Shown here: positions 52,597 to 60,989 of the stretch, one piece after another
Layout of the letters: every line of letters starts with the position of its first letter
Numbering within the stretch: position 1 is the first letter of the stretch
Assembly: GCF_000204415.1 (NCBI RefSeq)
Contig: NC_015416.1
Span: 744,001-808,000, forward strand
Source: Methanothrix soehngenii GP6
GTDB taxonomy: Archaea > Halobacteriota > Methanosarcinia > Methanotrichales > Methanotrichaceae
Reading direction: 5' to 3'
DNA: 64,000 bases
Translations under genes and position numbers: made by a program
The notes under the pieces: generated by a model
What the model was told of the DNA's origin: nothing
The model's database searches: none
What the model saw: only the letters and a program-made list of their open reading frames with translations

Positions 52597-53034
52597 CTAA
52601 ATCTCGTCGAAGCCTATATACTGCATCATCCTTTCTTTCTTATTGCCCAAAAGCTCCTTTTCGCGATTGAGTATCTCTTCTACCAGCTCGATCACAGGCC
52701 TGCCTCCATCCCAGTTCCGGGATATGATATCGGAAGATCCTGTTTCCTTCATCACCTCATATGCGACGAAGGCGCATAGATAGATATCATCGACATATCC
52801 TACCGGGCCGAACTTATCTTCGGGAATTATGTCCTCGGGCAGAATGAAGTATGCGATGGCGGCAATAATCTGCGGCGACATGGATTTGGGAAGATCTTTA
52901 TCATCTAGCAGCCTGGTCATCATTCTATAAAAGGCCGGAGCTTGATGAATGATATCGGAAAATTCTCCTTCGTATCCGGATATATCCTTTTCCAGCATTA
53001 CATCGAATCTCTTCAAATAATGAACCTCCTCCAC
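52597..53034 (-). CDS. YkvA-type DUF1232 protein
   Basis: 145 residues. IIAAIAYFILPEDIIPEDKF and GPVGYVDDIYLCAFVAYEVM are the DUF1232 core. Function unknown; possibly membrane-associated. Confidence 0.85.
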   Translation of the reverse strand: MEEVHYLKRFDVMLEKDISGYEGEFSDIIHQAPAFYRMMTRLLDDKDLPKSMSPQIIAAIAYFILPEDIIPEDKFGPVGYVDDIYLCAFVAYEVMKETGSSDIISRNWDGGRPVIELVEEILNREKELLGNKKERMMQYIGFDEI

Positions 53035-53229
53035 TCCTCTGCCAGGATCCCCAGAGCGATAAACCTGGCCTCGTTATATATGGTGATATGAAGGGGGAAT
53101 TAATTAACTTTTGGGCTGGAGAATATTCATTCTATCCATGAAGATGGATCAGATCAAGAGAGAATAGTAGAATGCGGGATATAGATAGAATAGGTAGAGA
53201 TATATCTCCAGAATGAAAGATGGCTGTTC

Positions 53230-53892
53230 ATGAAGCTCGCATTGACCCTATTAGCTCTTCTGGCAGCGACAAGCATTCCCTCGGCGGCGGAAGAGCATAC
53301 GGCGGAATACTGGTCGAGCCTTGGAGATCAGCAATTGTATAACGGCAGCATAGAAGAGGCCGCAAGAAGCTATGATGAGGCCCTGGAGTTGGACCCCGGC
53401 AATGTTAACCTTTGGAACCGCAAGGGATATGCATTTGGCATCTTGGGTCGTTATGAGGATGCAATAGCAAGTTTCGAAAAGGCTCTGGCGATAAACTCCA
53501 CGAATGTCGAGGCTTTGAACTGGAAGGGCCTTGCCCTCTACAGAGGATTAGACAGGCATGATGAGGCTATAGCCTGCTTTGACAAAGTATTGGGGCTGAA
53601 TGCTTCAGACTCTGAAGCCTGGAATGGAAAGGGCATGGCTTTGGCTGATAAAGGCGATCTCTCCGGATCGCTGGTCTGTCTTCAGATGGCAAGCAAACTC
53701 GATCCTCTGAATCCAGGTGCCTGGAATAATGAGGGGGTAGTCCTGCGGGAGCAGGGAAAGTACCAGGAAGCGCTGGAACGCTTCGATAAAGCCCTGCTTC
53801 TTGACCCTAACAACCAGGCGGCTCAGACGAACCGGAATAACACCCTGCAAGATATGAATCGGATCGTTCAGCTGGGAACGGGCAGGGCATAA
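53230..53892 (+). CDS. exported tetratricopeptide-repeat protein
   Basis: 220 residues. Signal peptide LALTLLALLAATSIPSAA, then about five TPRs (SYDEALELDPGNVNLWNRKG, SFEKALAINSTNVEALNWKG, CFDKVLGLNASDSEAWNGKG and so on). Protein-protein scaffold outside the membrane. A second one is at 58,358-58,960. Confidence 0.8.
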   Translation: MKLALTLLALLAATSIPSAAEEHTAEYWSSLGDQQLYNGSIEEAARSYDEALELDPGNVNLWNRKGYAFGILGRYEDAIASFEKALAINSTNVEALNWKGLALYRGLDRHDEAIACFDKVLGLNASDSEAWNGKGMALADKGDLSGSLVCLQMASKLDPLNPGAWNNEGVVLREQGKYQEALERFDKALLLDPNNQAAQTNRNNTLQDMNRIVQLGTGRA

Positions 53893-53959
53893 GCAGCACT
53901 CTATTCAGAGCAACAGCTTGAAATGCGAATACGTCAATTACCGAAATGGTGACCGATGG

Positions 53960-54418
53960 ATGTGGATGAAGCTGATTTGTCTGGTGATCATTTTTATGGC
54001 CATTCCCGGCATTAAGGGTGAGATACCCCTGGCCTATACACCAGCCGCTATCAGTGGCGGCCAGAACGATATGCTCACTGTCAAAAACTATGATACCGGT
54101 GCAGTCATGACCGAATCATACACCGATGTAGAGCACTTGAATAGAGATACTCAGGTTCGAACGGGGGCCTATGCAAATTCCGCAGACGCCGCATCGCCGA
54201 GAGGAGGCCTGGAGGCGAGCATCAGCTCCAATGTCATAGGCAATGCTCATATCGCCTGGCAGTCCGTCGACCCTGGCGTCACCGCAAAAGGCCGCCATCC
54301 TCTCATCGGCCGCAGCGTTGAGGATCTGACCGGTGTATTCTCCATCGAGAAGTTGATCCAGCTGTGGTCTGACAGCCAGTCCGGCGAGATCTGCGTGGAC
54401 TGGCTGCCTTGTTCCTGA
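53960..54418 (+). CDS. exported protein of unknown function
   Basis: 152 residues from MWMKLICLVIIFMAIPGIKG, a signal peptide; the mature part has many polar residues (SGGQNDMLTVKNYDTGAVMT, DVEHLNRDTQVRTGAYANSA). Ends CVDWLPCS. Not recognised. Follows the TPR gene by 67 bases. Confidence 0.55.
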   Translation: MWMKLICLVIIFMAIPGIKGEIPLAYTPAAISGGQNDMLTVKNYDTGAVMTESYTDVEHLNRDTQVRTGAYANSADAASPRGGLEASISSNVIGNAHIAWQSVDPGVTAKGRHPLIGRSVEDLTGVFSIEKLIQLWSDSQSGEICVDWLPCS

Positions 54419-54454
54419 TTTATTCCAGCCTAATCCCATGCCACCCGTTGGATA

Positions 54455-56443
54455 TTATCCAGTCACCCGCTTTTTAGGATCCTGTTTTGGATCCATCTTG
54501 ATCTCCACCACCAGGTCGTTATAGTCGGTGTCCTTCAGACCGTAAAGGTCCTCCCAGCGAAGCTGGCATTTATTCGATCCGAGCTTCAGCCGAAGGACGT
54601 GCGATTTCCCGTCCTCATTGAGGCCGCTGTCTGTGTAGAAGAAGGCCCCATCCTGGGTCTGCAGAGCGAAGATCAGCCTGGTTCCTGTCGGATAGTCTCC
54701 TACCTCAAAGCTCTTGCCCACGTTTCCCTGAATGGAGTCGAAGATCAGCTTCTTCTCGGGCTTATAGAGCCAGAACTGGTTATGATTGGGCGTATTCTTG
54801 CTGACCAGTCTGGCCACCACGTGGCTGTCTTTCTCCAAAATCACATCCTCTCGGACGATGGGTGCCACTATTATCTCTGCTGTGAGATCCTTGTAGCTTT
54901 TGAGGCGCATCCCATAGGATTTCTCCCAGCGAAGCTCCCATTTGTTGTATCCAGTGGGGAGCTTTCTCACGTGGCTCAAGAAATCTGGGTTTTTCACCTG
55001 ATCGGTGTAGTAGGTGTAACCCTCAAGTGTCTTGAAGGCGAATGTGAGGCTGGCGCCTTCGGGATACTTTCCCAGGTCTATTGCCTTTCCCATGGGGCTA
55101 TCCAGGGTGAAGATCAACCTATTCTCCGGAGAACTCAGCCTGAACTCCTCTTTGGTGGCGGCATGCCTTTGTTTAAGGGTGGCAAAGACCCTTCCCTCTT
55201 TGGGCATCACCAGATCCTCGCTGGTGGCGCTAATGATCTCAATCTCCATGCTCACATCGTTGTAGTCCTTCTCCCCCAGGCCGTAGAGGTCCTCCCAATT
55301 AAGCTGCCATTTGTAGGTTCCAATGCCGGTTTTGTTAACATGGTCGCAGACGTCGTCGTTTAAGAGCTGGTCGCTGTAGAAGATATGCCCCGCTGAAGTC
55401 TTCAGGGCAAATGTGAGCCGGGTTCCGGCGGGAAAGGCTCCCAGATCATGGATCTTGCCCAGATCGGAGTCAACCGCCCGGAAGATCAGTTTCTCCTCAG
55501 GACGGTATAGCCAGATCTCATCCTCCAGAGTGGTGCTCTTGCCGGTAAAGCGCACAATAACCCTTCCTGATTTTGGCATGATCAGGTCATCGTCTGCTGT
55601 GAACTGAACTCCATAGAAAGCGAACTGGCTTCCCATTCCGCATTCTCCGTAGGCGATCTTGAACCAGCCGCTTTCTCCCCAGCCCTGTCCCCAGCTGTTC
55701 TTGCAGATCCAGCAGCCTTTGGCATCATCGAAGCCCACAACGCATACTGCGTGGTCGCCCATATATCCGCCGTATGCAGTCTTATAGACTCCTTTCTCAT
55801 AATAGAAGAAATCCTCATAAACGCTCAGCCCGCCGATGAGTGGACCGCGCTGGCTGAGCCACTCCTTGGCCTGGGAGCTGTTGGTTATGGTCGTCCAGCT
55901 CTCTATCTTGACCACGCGTTTGTCTCTGTCCGGGCAGCTGCCGGTCTTATCCCCCTGATAAGGATTGCATGCCTCGTCAGGAACTCCACTGGACTGAGCA
56001 AATCTCAGAGCGGGAGTGAAATACCAGCCCCGTCCACAGCAGTCGCCGCAGCCCCTGAAGAAAAGATCTGCCTCGGAAAGGTCGGGATCGAGGGATGGGT
56101 CTCTCTTGAAGATCTCCAAATTGGACTCAATGGCCGCCACAGTGGCAAAGGCAACGCAAGAGCCGCACTGCCTCTGATCCTTTATCGGCGTCGTCCAGTC
56201 GTTGCCGGACACGTCTCTCCAGTCCCACTGGGTGGGATATATGGATACAGATCCCGATTTTGCCGCAAGAGATCTATCCCTTTCCGCCATCTGCAGGATC
56301 ATCGCTTTCTCATCCTCCGGGACCACTAGCCCCAGGTAGTGCATCTTCTCGTCTGTGGCCAGTTCTGATACGGCTGTCTCCCCCGCGGTCCAGGTCAGGT
56401 TCATCCCTTTGATCCTGCTTCGAATCTCCTTGATCTCATCCAT
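54455..56443 (-). CDS. papain-family (C1) cysteine protease with three repeated C-terminal domains
   Basis: 662 residues from MDEIKEIRSRIKGMNLTWTA. Prodomain to ~70, then the C1 catalytic domain: Q90 and C96 (KDQRQCGSCVAF), H231 (GDHAVCVVGF), N249 (CKNSWGQGWGESGW). From ~285 come three ~110-residue repeats (each with LTFALKT/LIFALQT and ending YGL..KDYNDV, YGM..SYKDL, YGL..DYNDLVVE), DUF4114-like. No signal peptide is visible at this start; the open frame upstream is longer but not convincing. Confidence 0.82.
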   Translation of the reverse strand: MDEIKEIRSRIKGMNLTWTAGETAVSELATDEKMHYLGLVVPEDEKAMILQMAERDRSLAAKSGSVSIYPTQWDWRDVSGNDWTTPIKDQRQCGSCVAFATVAAIESNLEIFKRDPSLDPDLSEADLFFRGCGDCCGRGWYFTPALRFAQSSGVPDEACNPYQGDKTGSCPDRDKRVVKIESWTTITNSSQAKEWLSQRGPLIGGLSVYEDFFYYEKGVYKTAYGGYMGDHAVCVVGFDDAKGCWICKNSWGQGWGESGWFKIAYGECGMGSQFAFYGVQFTADDDLIMPKSGRVIVRFTGKSTTLEDEIWLYRPEEKLIFRAVDSDLGKIHDLGAFPAGTRLTFALKTSAGHIFYSDQLLNDDVCDHVNKTGIGTYKWQLNWEDLYGLGEKDYNDVSMEIEIISATSEDLVMPKEGRVFATLKQRHAATKEEFRLSSPENRLIFTLDSPMGKAIDLGKYPEGASLTFAFKTLEGYTYYTDQVKNPDFLSHVRKLPTGYNKWELRWEKSYGMRLKSYKDLTAEIIVAPIVREDVILEKDSHVVARLVSKNTPNHNQFWLYKPEKKLIFDSIQGNVGKSFEVGDYPTGTRLIFALQTQDGAFFYTDSGLNEDGKSHVLRLKLGSNKCQLRWEDLYGLKDTDYNDLVVEIKMDPKQDPKKRVTG

Positions 56444-56739
56444 TCCCAAGCTTAATAACCCCCTTGATATATTTGAGGCAAATACTGAGGTAAACTTATG
56501 TTTTTTAAAAATAATCTCATAGTTAATTATGTTTGCGGATGATGCGATAGGATTGGCACAGGCAATTGAGATGAAGGGGTGATGAAAAATCAAAGCGAAA
56601 TGCCGATGATATGCAAATGATATGCATTGTGAATATAATAAATAAGAATGTCCGTGAAATCCGGTCATAGTCCCATATAGATTTGGGGAAGAAAGCTATT
56701 AATAACTCTCAAACTCAATCATTCTGGAGGCTCAGTTCC

Positions 56740-57231
56740 ATGGAGATCGTGGTGAAGAGGTCTGCGCGACGGAAGAAGACCATTCAGGCCCGGATGGTGG
56801 CGGGAAAGATGGAGGTCTTGGCTCCTGCATCCATCTCAGATGCCGCCCTTCGGGCCCATATAGAGAAGCTTCAAATCAGGCTGGAGAAACGGATCTACCC
56901 CAAGGACGACCTCCATTTAAGCCAGAGGGCGGCAGCCCTAAATGAGAGATATTTCCGGGGAAGCCTGTCTTGGAATAGCATTCAATATTCCTCCCGCCAG
57001 GAGCACCGGCGTGGCTCGTGCAACTGTGCCGCCCGGACCATTCTCATAAGCGACCGTCTGGCAAGCCTTCCTCAATGGGTGGAGGATTATGTTATAGTGC
57101 ATGAGCTCGCCCACCTCATCGAGCCGAATCATGGCAAGAGGTTCAAGGCCCTGGTGAATAGGTATCCTTTGGCAGAGAGGGCAATCGGATTTCTGATGGC
57201 ATCCGAGACGCTGGAGGCAAAAGGTGTCTAG
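56740..57231 (+). CDS. YgjP-type metallopeptidase (DUF45)
   Basis: 163 residues from MEIVVKRSARRKKTIQARMV with GGAGG nine bases upstream. VHELAHLIEPNHGKRFKALV contains HExxH-type HELAH and the third ligand. WLOB-type gluzincin/zincin; substrate unknown. Confidence 0.88.
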   Translation: MEIVVKRSARRKKTIQARMVAGKMEVLAPASISDAALRAHIEKLQIRLEKRIYPKDDLHLSQRAAALNERYFRGSLSWNSIQYSSRQEHRRGSCNCAARTILISDRLASLPQWVEDYVIVHELAHLIEPNHGKRFKALVNRYPLAERAIGFLMASETLEAKGV

Positions 57232-57259
57232 GGATGCATTCCATTGACCCATTCCAGGC

Positions 57260-57556
57260 TCATTTCCTTCCATCCAGGTAGCTGCTCAAGAGGCATAAGG
57301 AATCCTCTGGGCCGATCTGCTCGAACTTCTCGCAGGGAGTGTCTCTATAACAGGGCAGATGATGGATGGTGCAGGTTGCGATCTTTTCCTCTGGTCCGGA
57401 TTTATTGGCAAAGTGGGGGCACATCTGCCCCGCAGGCTTGTGGATCATGGCCTCAGGATCGTTCTTATTCATGTTTCCGTCGGGAAGAATTGACCGGGGA
57501 TTGACGACGAAGATGTCCAGATGGAGGCAGCACCGTCCGCAGCGTTTGCATATCAT
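57260..57556 (-). CDS. YkgJ-family cysteine-cluster protein
   Basis: 98 residues from MICKRCGRCCLHLDIFVVNP. CxxCxxCC, MCPHF, CTIHHLPCYRDTPCEKF are the YkgJ zinc/iron-binding cysteines. Function unknown. Convergent with the YgjP gene. Confidence 0.85.
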   Translation of the reverse strand: MICKRCGRCCLHLDIFVVNPRSILPDGNMNKNDPEAMIHKPAGQMCPHFANKSGPEEKIATCTIHHLPCYRDTPCEKFEQIGPEDSLCLLSSYLDGRK

Positions 57557-57682
57557 GATATGCACCCCTGATGGTCCGGTCCATATTTATTGATTAGCAT
57601 TGCGATTGCCAAAATGAGGGTTATCAATAGTAATAGACTTAAGGATTCAATGCCAATAGCTTGATTGAGGAGGCTATAAGGC

Positions 57683-58240
57683 ATGAAGATACTGGTTACT
57701 CTGGCAGATGGCTTCGAGGAGATCGAGGCCATCAACGTCATTGATATCTTGAGACGCGCGGGAATAGATGTGGTAACCGCTGGGTTGAAGGATGGATTGG
57801 TAGAGGGATCTCATGGGGTACGGGTGATGCCTGATACCAGCCTGGGCAGGATCAATCATAAAGATCTGGACGGCCTGGTCCTTCCTGGAGGAGCGCCCGG
57901 CTTCATCAACCTGGGAAAGGATGAACGGATATTGAATATGATCAGGGAGCTGAATCAGGCGAACAAGTATGTGGCAGCTATATGCGGAGCGCCATCGGTC
58001 CTGATTAAAGCGGGAGTCTTGCAGGGCCGGAAGGCCACTGTGCATCCTTCTGGGGAGGAGGAGGTAAGGTCGTGCGCCCAGTTCTCCAGTGATCGGGTGG
58101 TGGTTGATGGAAATATCATAACCAGCCGCACTCCGGGAACGGCGATGGAGTTCGCCTTGAAGCTGGTAGAGGTATTCGTGGGTAAGAAGAAGATGGAGCA
58201 GGCCAAGGCTCAGACTCTGGCGATATGCAAAGGGGATTGA
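57683..58240 (+). CDS. DJ-1/PfpI-family protein
   Basis: 185 residues. VTLADGFEEIEAI (conserved Glu), PGGAPGF, and the nucleophile elbow AAICGAPSVL (C101). Likely glyoxalase/deglycase-like or chaperone. GAGG upstream of the ATG. Confidence 0.88.
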   Translation: MKILVTLADGFEEIEAINVIDILRRAGIDVVTAGLKDGLVEGSHGVRVMPDTSLGRINHKDLDGLVLPGGAPGFINLGKDERILNMIRELNQANKYVAAICGAPSVLIKAGVLQGRKATVHPSGEEEVRSCAQFSSDRVVVDGNIITSRTPGTAMEFALKLVEVFVGKKKMEQAKAQTLAICKGD

Positions 58241-58241
58241 A

Positions 58242-58310
58242 ATGAACAGGTGCGATCATACAAAAGAATGCATTGATAAATATTGCATTAGGGAGAGAAA
58301 TGCCATATAG
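58242..58310 (+). CDS. possible 22-residue Cys-containing peptide
   Basis: ATG one base after the DJ-1 stop, with AGGGG seven bases before: MNRCDHTKECIDKYCIRERN then AI. Three cysteines and a His in 15 residues. May be a translationally coupled microprotein or chance. Confidence 0.25.
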   Translation: MNRCDHTKECIDKYCIRERNAI

Positions 58311-58357
58311 ATACAATTTTCGAAAAGTTTATCTCCTTTAAGATCACATAAAGGGCC

Positions 58358-58960
58358 ATGAAATGCTTTTGGAGCTTACTGCTCCTCCTCTTTATTCTAG
58401 CTCACAGCGTACAAGGGCAGCAAACGGCAGAAGAATGGACCAACAAAGGCCTTGACTATGCCATTGAGGGCAAATATGTGCAAGCCATACAATGCTATGA
58501 CGAGGCAATCAGAATCAACCCGGACTTGGCCATGGCCTGGAACAATAAAGGCGTAGCTTACCATTTGCAGGGCAACCACAGTGAAGCCATTAGATTCCTC
58601 GACGAGGCTATCAGGATCAATCCGGACTTCGGCATGGCCTGGAACAATAAAGGAAATGCTTACGCCAACCTGGGCAACTTTACTGAAGCCATCCACTGCT
58701 ATGACCTGGCCATCGGGCTGGATCCAGACGACGCTCTGGCCTGGAACAACAAAGGCAGAGCTTCCGGAGAGCAAGGCAACTATACAGAAGCCATCCGTTG
58801 CTATGACGAGGCAATCAGGATCAATCCGGACTATGCTTTGGCCTGGTACAACAAAGGTGAAGCTCTCAGAGCAACCGGCGACAGCGTCAACGCAGATGCC
58901 GCTTTCGCCAGGGCAAGGGAGCTGGGGAGGATGGCCAGCGCGGCTTTTCAGGAGACGTAG
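58358..58960 (+). CDS. exported tetratricopeptide-repeat protein, second
   Basis: 200 residues: signal peptide FWSLLLLLFILAHSVQG, then five TPRs with near-identical consensus (CYDEAIRINPDLAMAWNNKG, FLDEAIRINPDFGMAWNNKG, CYDLAIGLDPDDALAWNNKG, CYDEAIRINPDYALAWYNKG). High internal nucleotide similarity suggests recent repeat growth. The frame ends just where another coding-looking frame begins. Confidence 0.82.
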   Translation: MKCFWSLLLLLFILAHSVQGQQTAEEWTNKGLDYAIEGKYVQAIQCYDEAIRINPDLAMAWNNKGVAYHLQGNHSEAIRFLDEAIRINPDFGMAWNNKGNAYANLGNFTEAIHCYDLAIGLDPDDALAWNNKGRASGEQGNYTEAIRCYDEAIRINPDYALAWYNKGEALRATGDSVNADAAFARARELGRMASAAFQET

Positions 58961-59082
58961 TCATCGCCAACTGCATCTGGCAGAAAGGCCGGGTCATCTT
59001 CGATGTGGCCGACGGCCTGTCGGAGGCAGTCCAGGAGCGTATCCCCATCATCCTCCGAGAAGAGGCTATTTTTTCGCCTTAA
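58945..59082 (+). pseudogene. coding-looking fragment in a shifted frame
   Basis: Immediately at the TPR stop, the +2 frame reads FSGDVVIANCIWQKGRVIFD, VADGLSEAVQERIPIILREE, AIFSP and stops. No start codon of its own. Either the remains of an older gene end or the true C-terminus of the TPR protein after a frameshift. Confidence 0.35.
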
Positions 59083-59103
59083 GGCAATCCTTTAATATTT
59101 TGG

Positions 59104-59118
59104 CGCTTATATGATAAA
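59104..59118 (+). promoter_or_regulatory. TATA-like element
   Basis: GCGCTTATATGATAA, about 30 bases upstream of the next start codon; GGTGGAG follows as ribosome-binding site. Confidence 0.45.
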
Positions 59119-59139
59119 AGATGGTGGAGTGAAAATAAT

Positions 59140-60987
59140 ATGAACGAAGAAAGAACAAGAGCGATACTGGCCGCGTCAATGGCAGCCACATTCAAGCCGG
59201 ACTACATGACCAACGACAAGATCGAAGCGGCAACCAAGGGTCATGGATCTTTGGTGATACCTGCGTTTTGTGCGGCTAACTCACTGGCTGAGGATACCTT
59301 TGGGGGGATGAGTTCTCCCGAGATGAGGCTTATGAGCGGAATTACCATGATTGATGCATCTTTGCCTCATATTCCCCTCGATCTGGTCATTGAAAAGGCC
59401 GTAAAAGAGACAATGCAAGCAGGGGCATCACCGGAGAACGCCGCGCTGCTGGTGGCCTCGCTGGCCTATTTCTGCGGAACATGCGCGCGAGCAGGAGTGC
59501 CCATGGGCAACAGGAAGCTAGGAGCGATAGCCAGGATGCACTCGGGCGCTGCCAGGACCAGCGCAATCGCCCTTGTCACCTCCAAGTTCACTCATAGAGT
59601 TCCCGCATTCCCAGCTTACATGGCCGTGTATGAGCAGCTTATGGACAAAAAGCTGACAAGTGTCGATGGATCGATCCTGCCTCCATTCATCGCTGGCGGA
59701 GCTATCTACGGTCACAGCTCTCTTGGAGAGGACTATAATTTTCCAGAGCTAGCACGAAATGCTGCCAAGATCGGAACCGAGGCCATGATGAAGAGCATGA
59801 ATGGCGCTGGAATATCAGCATACCCTCTATGGCCTGCATTCATCGGTGCCACAGTGGCCATGGAGCTGGTCCATCCCGACGCATTCCTCGGCGAGGAGTT
59901 TGGCGCCTTTGGAAGCGTGGACTCGGCTTATCTGGCAGGCAAGGGTGCAATTGAGGCTGCCAAGCTTCCTGAAAAGCTGCATGTCCGCGGGTCTAAAGAC
60001 GAGTTTGATACTGCAAGGGTCATTGGAGATTTCGGTCTCATACTAAAGGATATCGGCGGCCCTTCAGTTATCGGCTCTATGGCCTTAAACGAGATATTTG
60101 CTGGATTTGAGGAATCTCCTGTAATCGGAGCAGGTTTCTCTGGAGGGCCGGTAAATCCACCTCTGGGTCATCTCTGCGGAGATGTCCTTCCTACCCTGCG
60201 ATTGTTGATGAAATTCGACGGAGACGTCTTCCAGGTGGCTGAGAAGATCAAGGATTACAAGATGAGGTCCTTCATTGATCCAGAGATGTCGTTGTGCGCC
60301 TTGAACACAATCACTCGAAAGGCAGAGGAGGTCAGCCGCGGACCCGTGAGCCGGGCCTGCATTCTCGCCAGCGAGGATGTGCGGGACCGCGCCATTTACC
60401 GGAGAGCGATGGATGCCTATGACCTGATCAAGTCCGGAAAGAAGGTCGAGGATGTGGCCAGAATTCTGGACGATAAGCGCAAAGCCTATGTTGAGGAAAG
60501 GGGCTCGACAGTTCTCTCTGGGTTCACAGGCAAGAAGATAAGCCTCCAGTTCACTGCTCTTCGGCCTCAGGCGCGCAGAACGGACAAGTTCACCGACAAG
60601 TTCTGGGGATTCGACTCCTACATATCCTATGACGTGCAGATAGATGGCAAGAAATACCATATCGAGGACCTGTCGGCCAAGACGGTTCCGGAGTTTGCCC
60701 TCGAGGGAAAGGGGAGAGATGACCCGGATATGGGAACTGCCATATTCGCAGGCGCTGTGCTGGCACAGGAATTGCAGTACATTGGCCACACGATCATCAA
60801 CATCACAGTACCTGCTGCAATAGCCGCCGTCTTGGGAGAGGACGAAAAGGCGGCCTCCAAGATGGCAGAGAGCGGGGCTTATCTAACAAGAGCCATCCCA
60901 GGAGCACGTAAGAACGCTCTCGAAGTGGCCCGTATTGCCCGCAGGATCTACAGCAGCCTGACTGCGCCAGCCGAGGGGATGCCCTAA
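59140..60987 (+). CDS. unrecognised 615-residue protein (operon partner of a LarC paralogue)
   Basis: I do not recognise the family. Soluble, no signal peptide or membrane helix of convincing length. Notable segments: CxxC in AYFCGTCARAGVPMGN (~112), HSGAARTS (~132), KFTHRVPAFPAY, GGAIYGHSSLGEDYNFPE, AFLGEEFGAFGSVDSAYLAG, GFSGGPVNPPLGHLCGDVLP, and a C-terminal GHTIINITVPAAIAAVL. Many isolated His/Cys/Gly motifs suggest a metal- or cofactor-dependent enzyme. Two-base gap to the LarC-like gene. Own TATA box and GGTGGAG site. Confidence 0.75.
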   Translation: MNEERTRAILAASMAATFKPDYMTNDKIEAATKGHGSLVIPAFCAANSLAEDTFGGMSSPEMRLMSGITMIDASLPHIPLDLVIEKAVKETMQAGASPENAALLVASLAYFCGTCARAGVPMGNRKLGAIARMHSGAARTSAIALVTSKFTHRVPAFPAYMAVYEQLMDKKLTSVDGSILPPFIAGGAIYGHSSLGEDYNFPELARNAAKIGTEAMMKSMNGAGISAYPLWPAFIGATVAMELVHPDAFLGEEFGAFGSVDSAYLAGKGAIEAAKLPEKLHVRGSKDEFDTARVIGDFGLILKDIGGPSVIGSMALNEIFAGFEESPVIGAGFSGGPVNPPLGHLCGDVLPTLRLLMKFDGDVFQVAEKIKDYKMRSFIDPEMSLCALNTITRKAEEVSRGPVSRACILASEDVRDRAIYRRAMDAYDLIKSGKKVEDVARILDDKRKAYVEERGSTVLSGFTGKKISLQFTALRPQARRTDKFTDKFWGFDSYISYDVQIDGKKYHIEDLSAKTVPEFALEGKGRDDPDMGTAIFAGAVLAQELQYIGHTIINITVPAAIAAVLGEDEKAASKMAESGAYLTRAIPGARKNALEVARIARRIYSSLTAPAEGMP

Positions 60988-60989
60988 AA

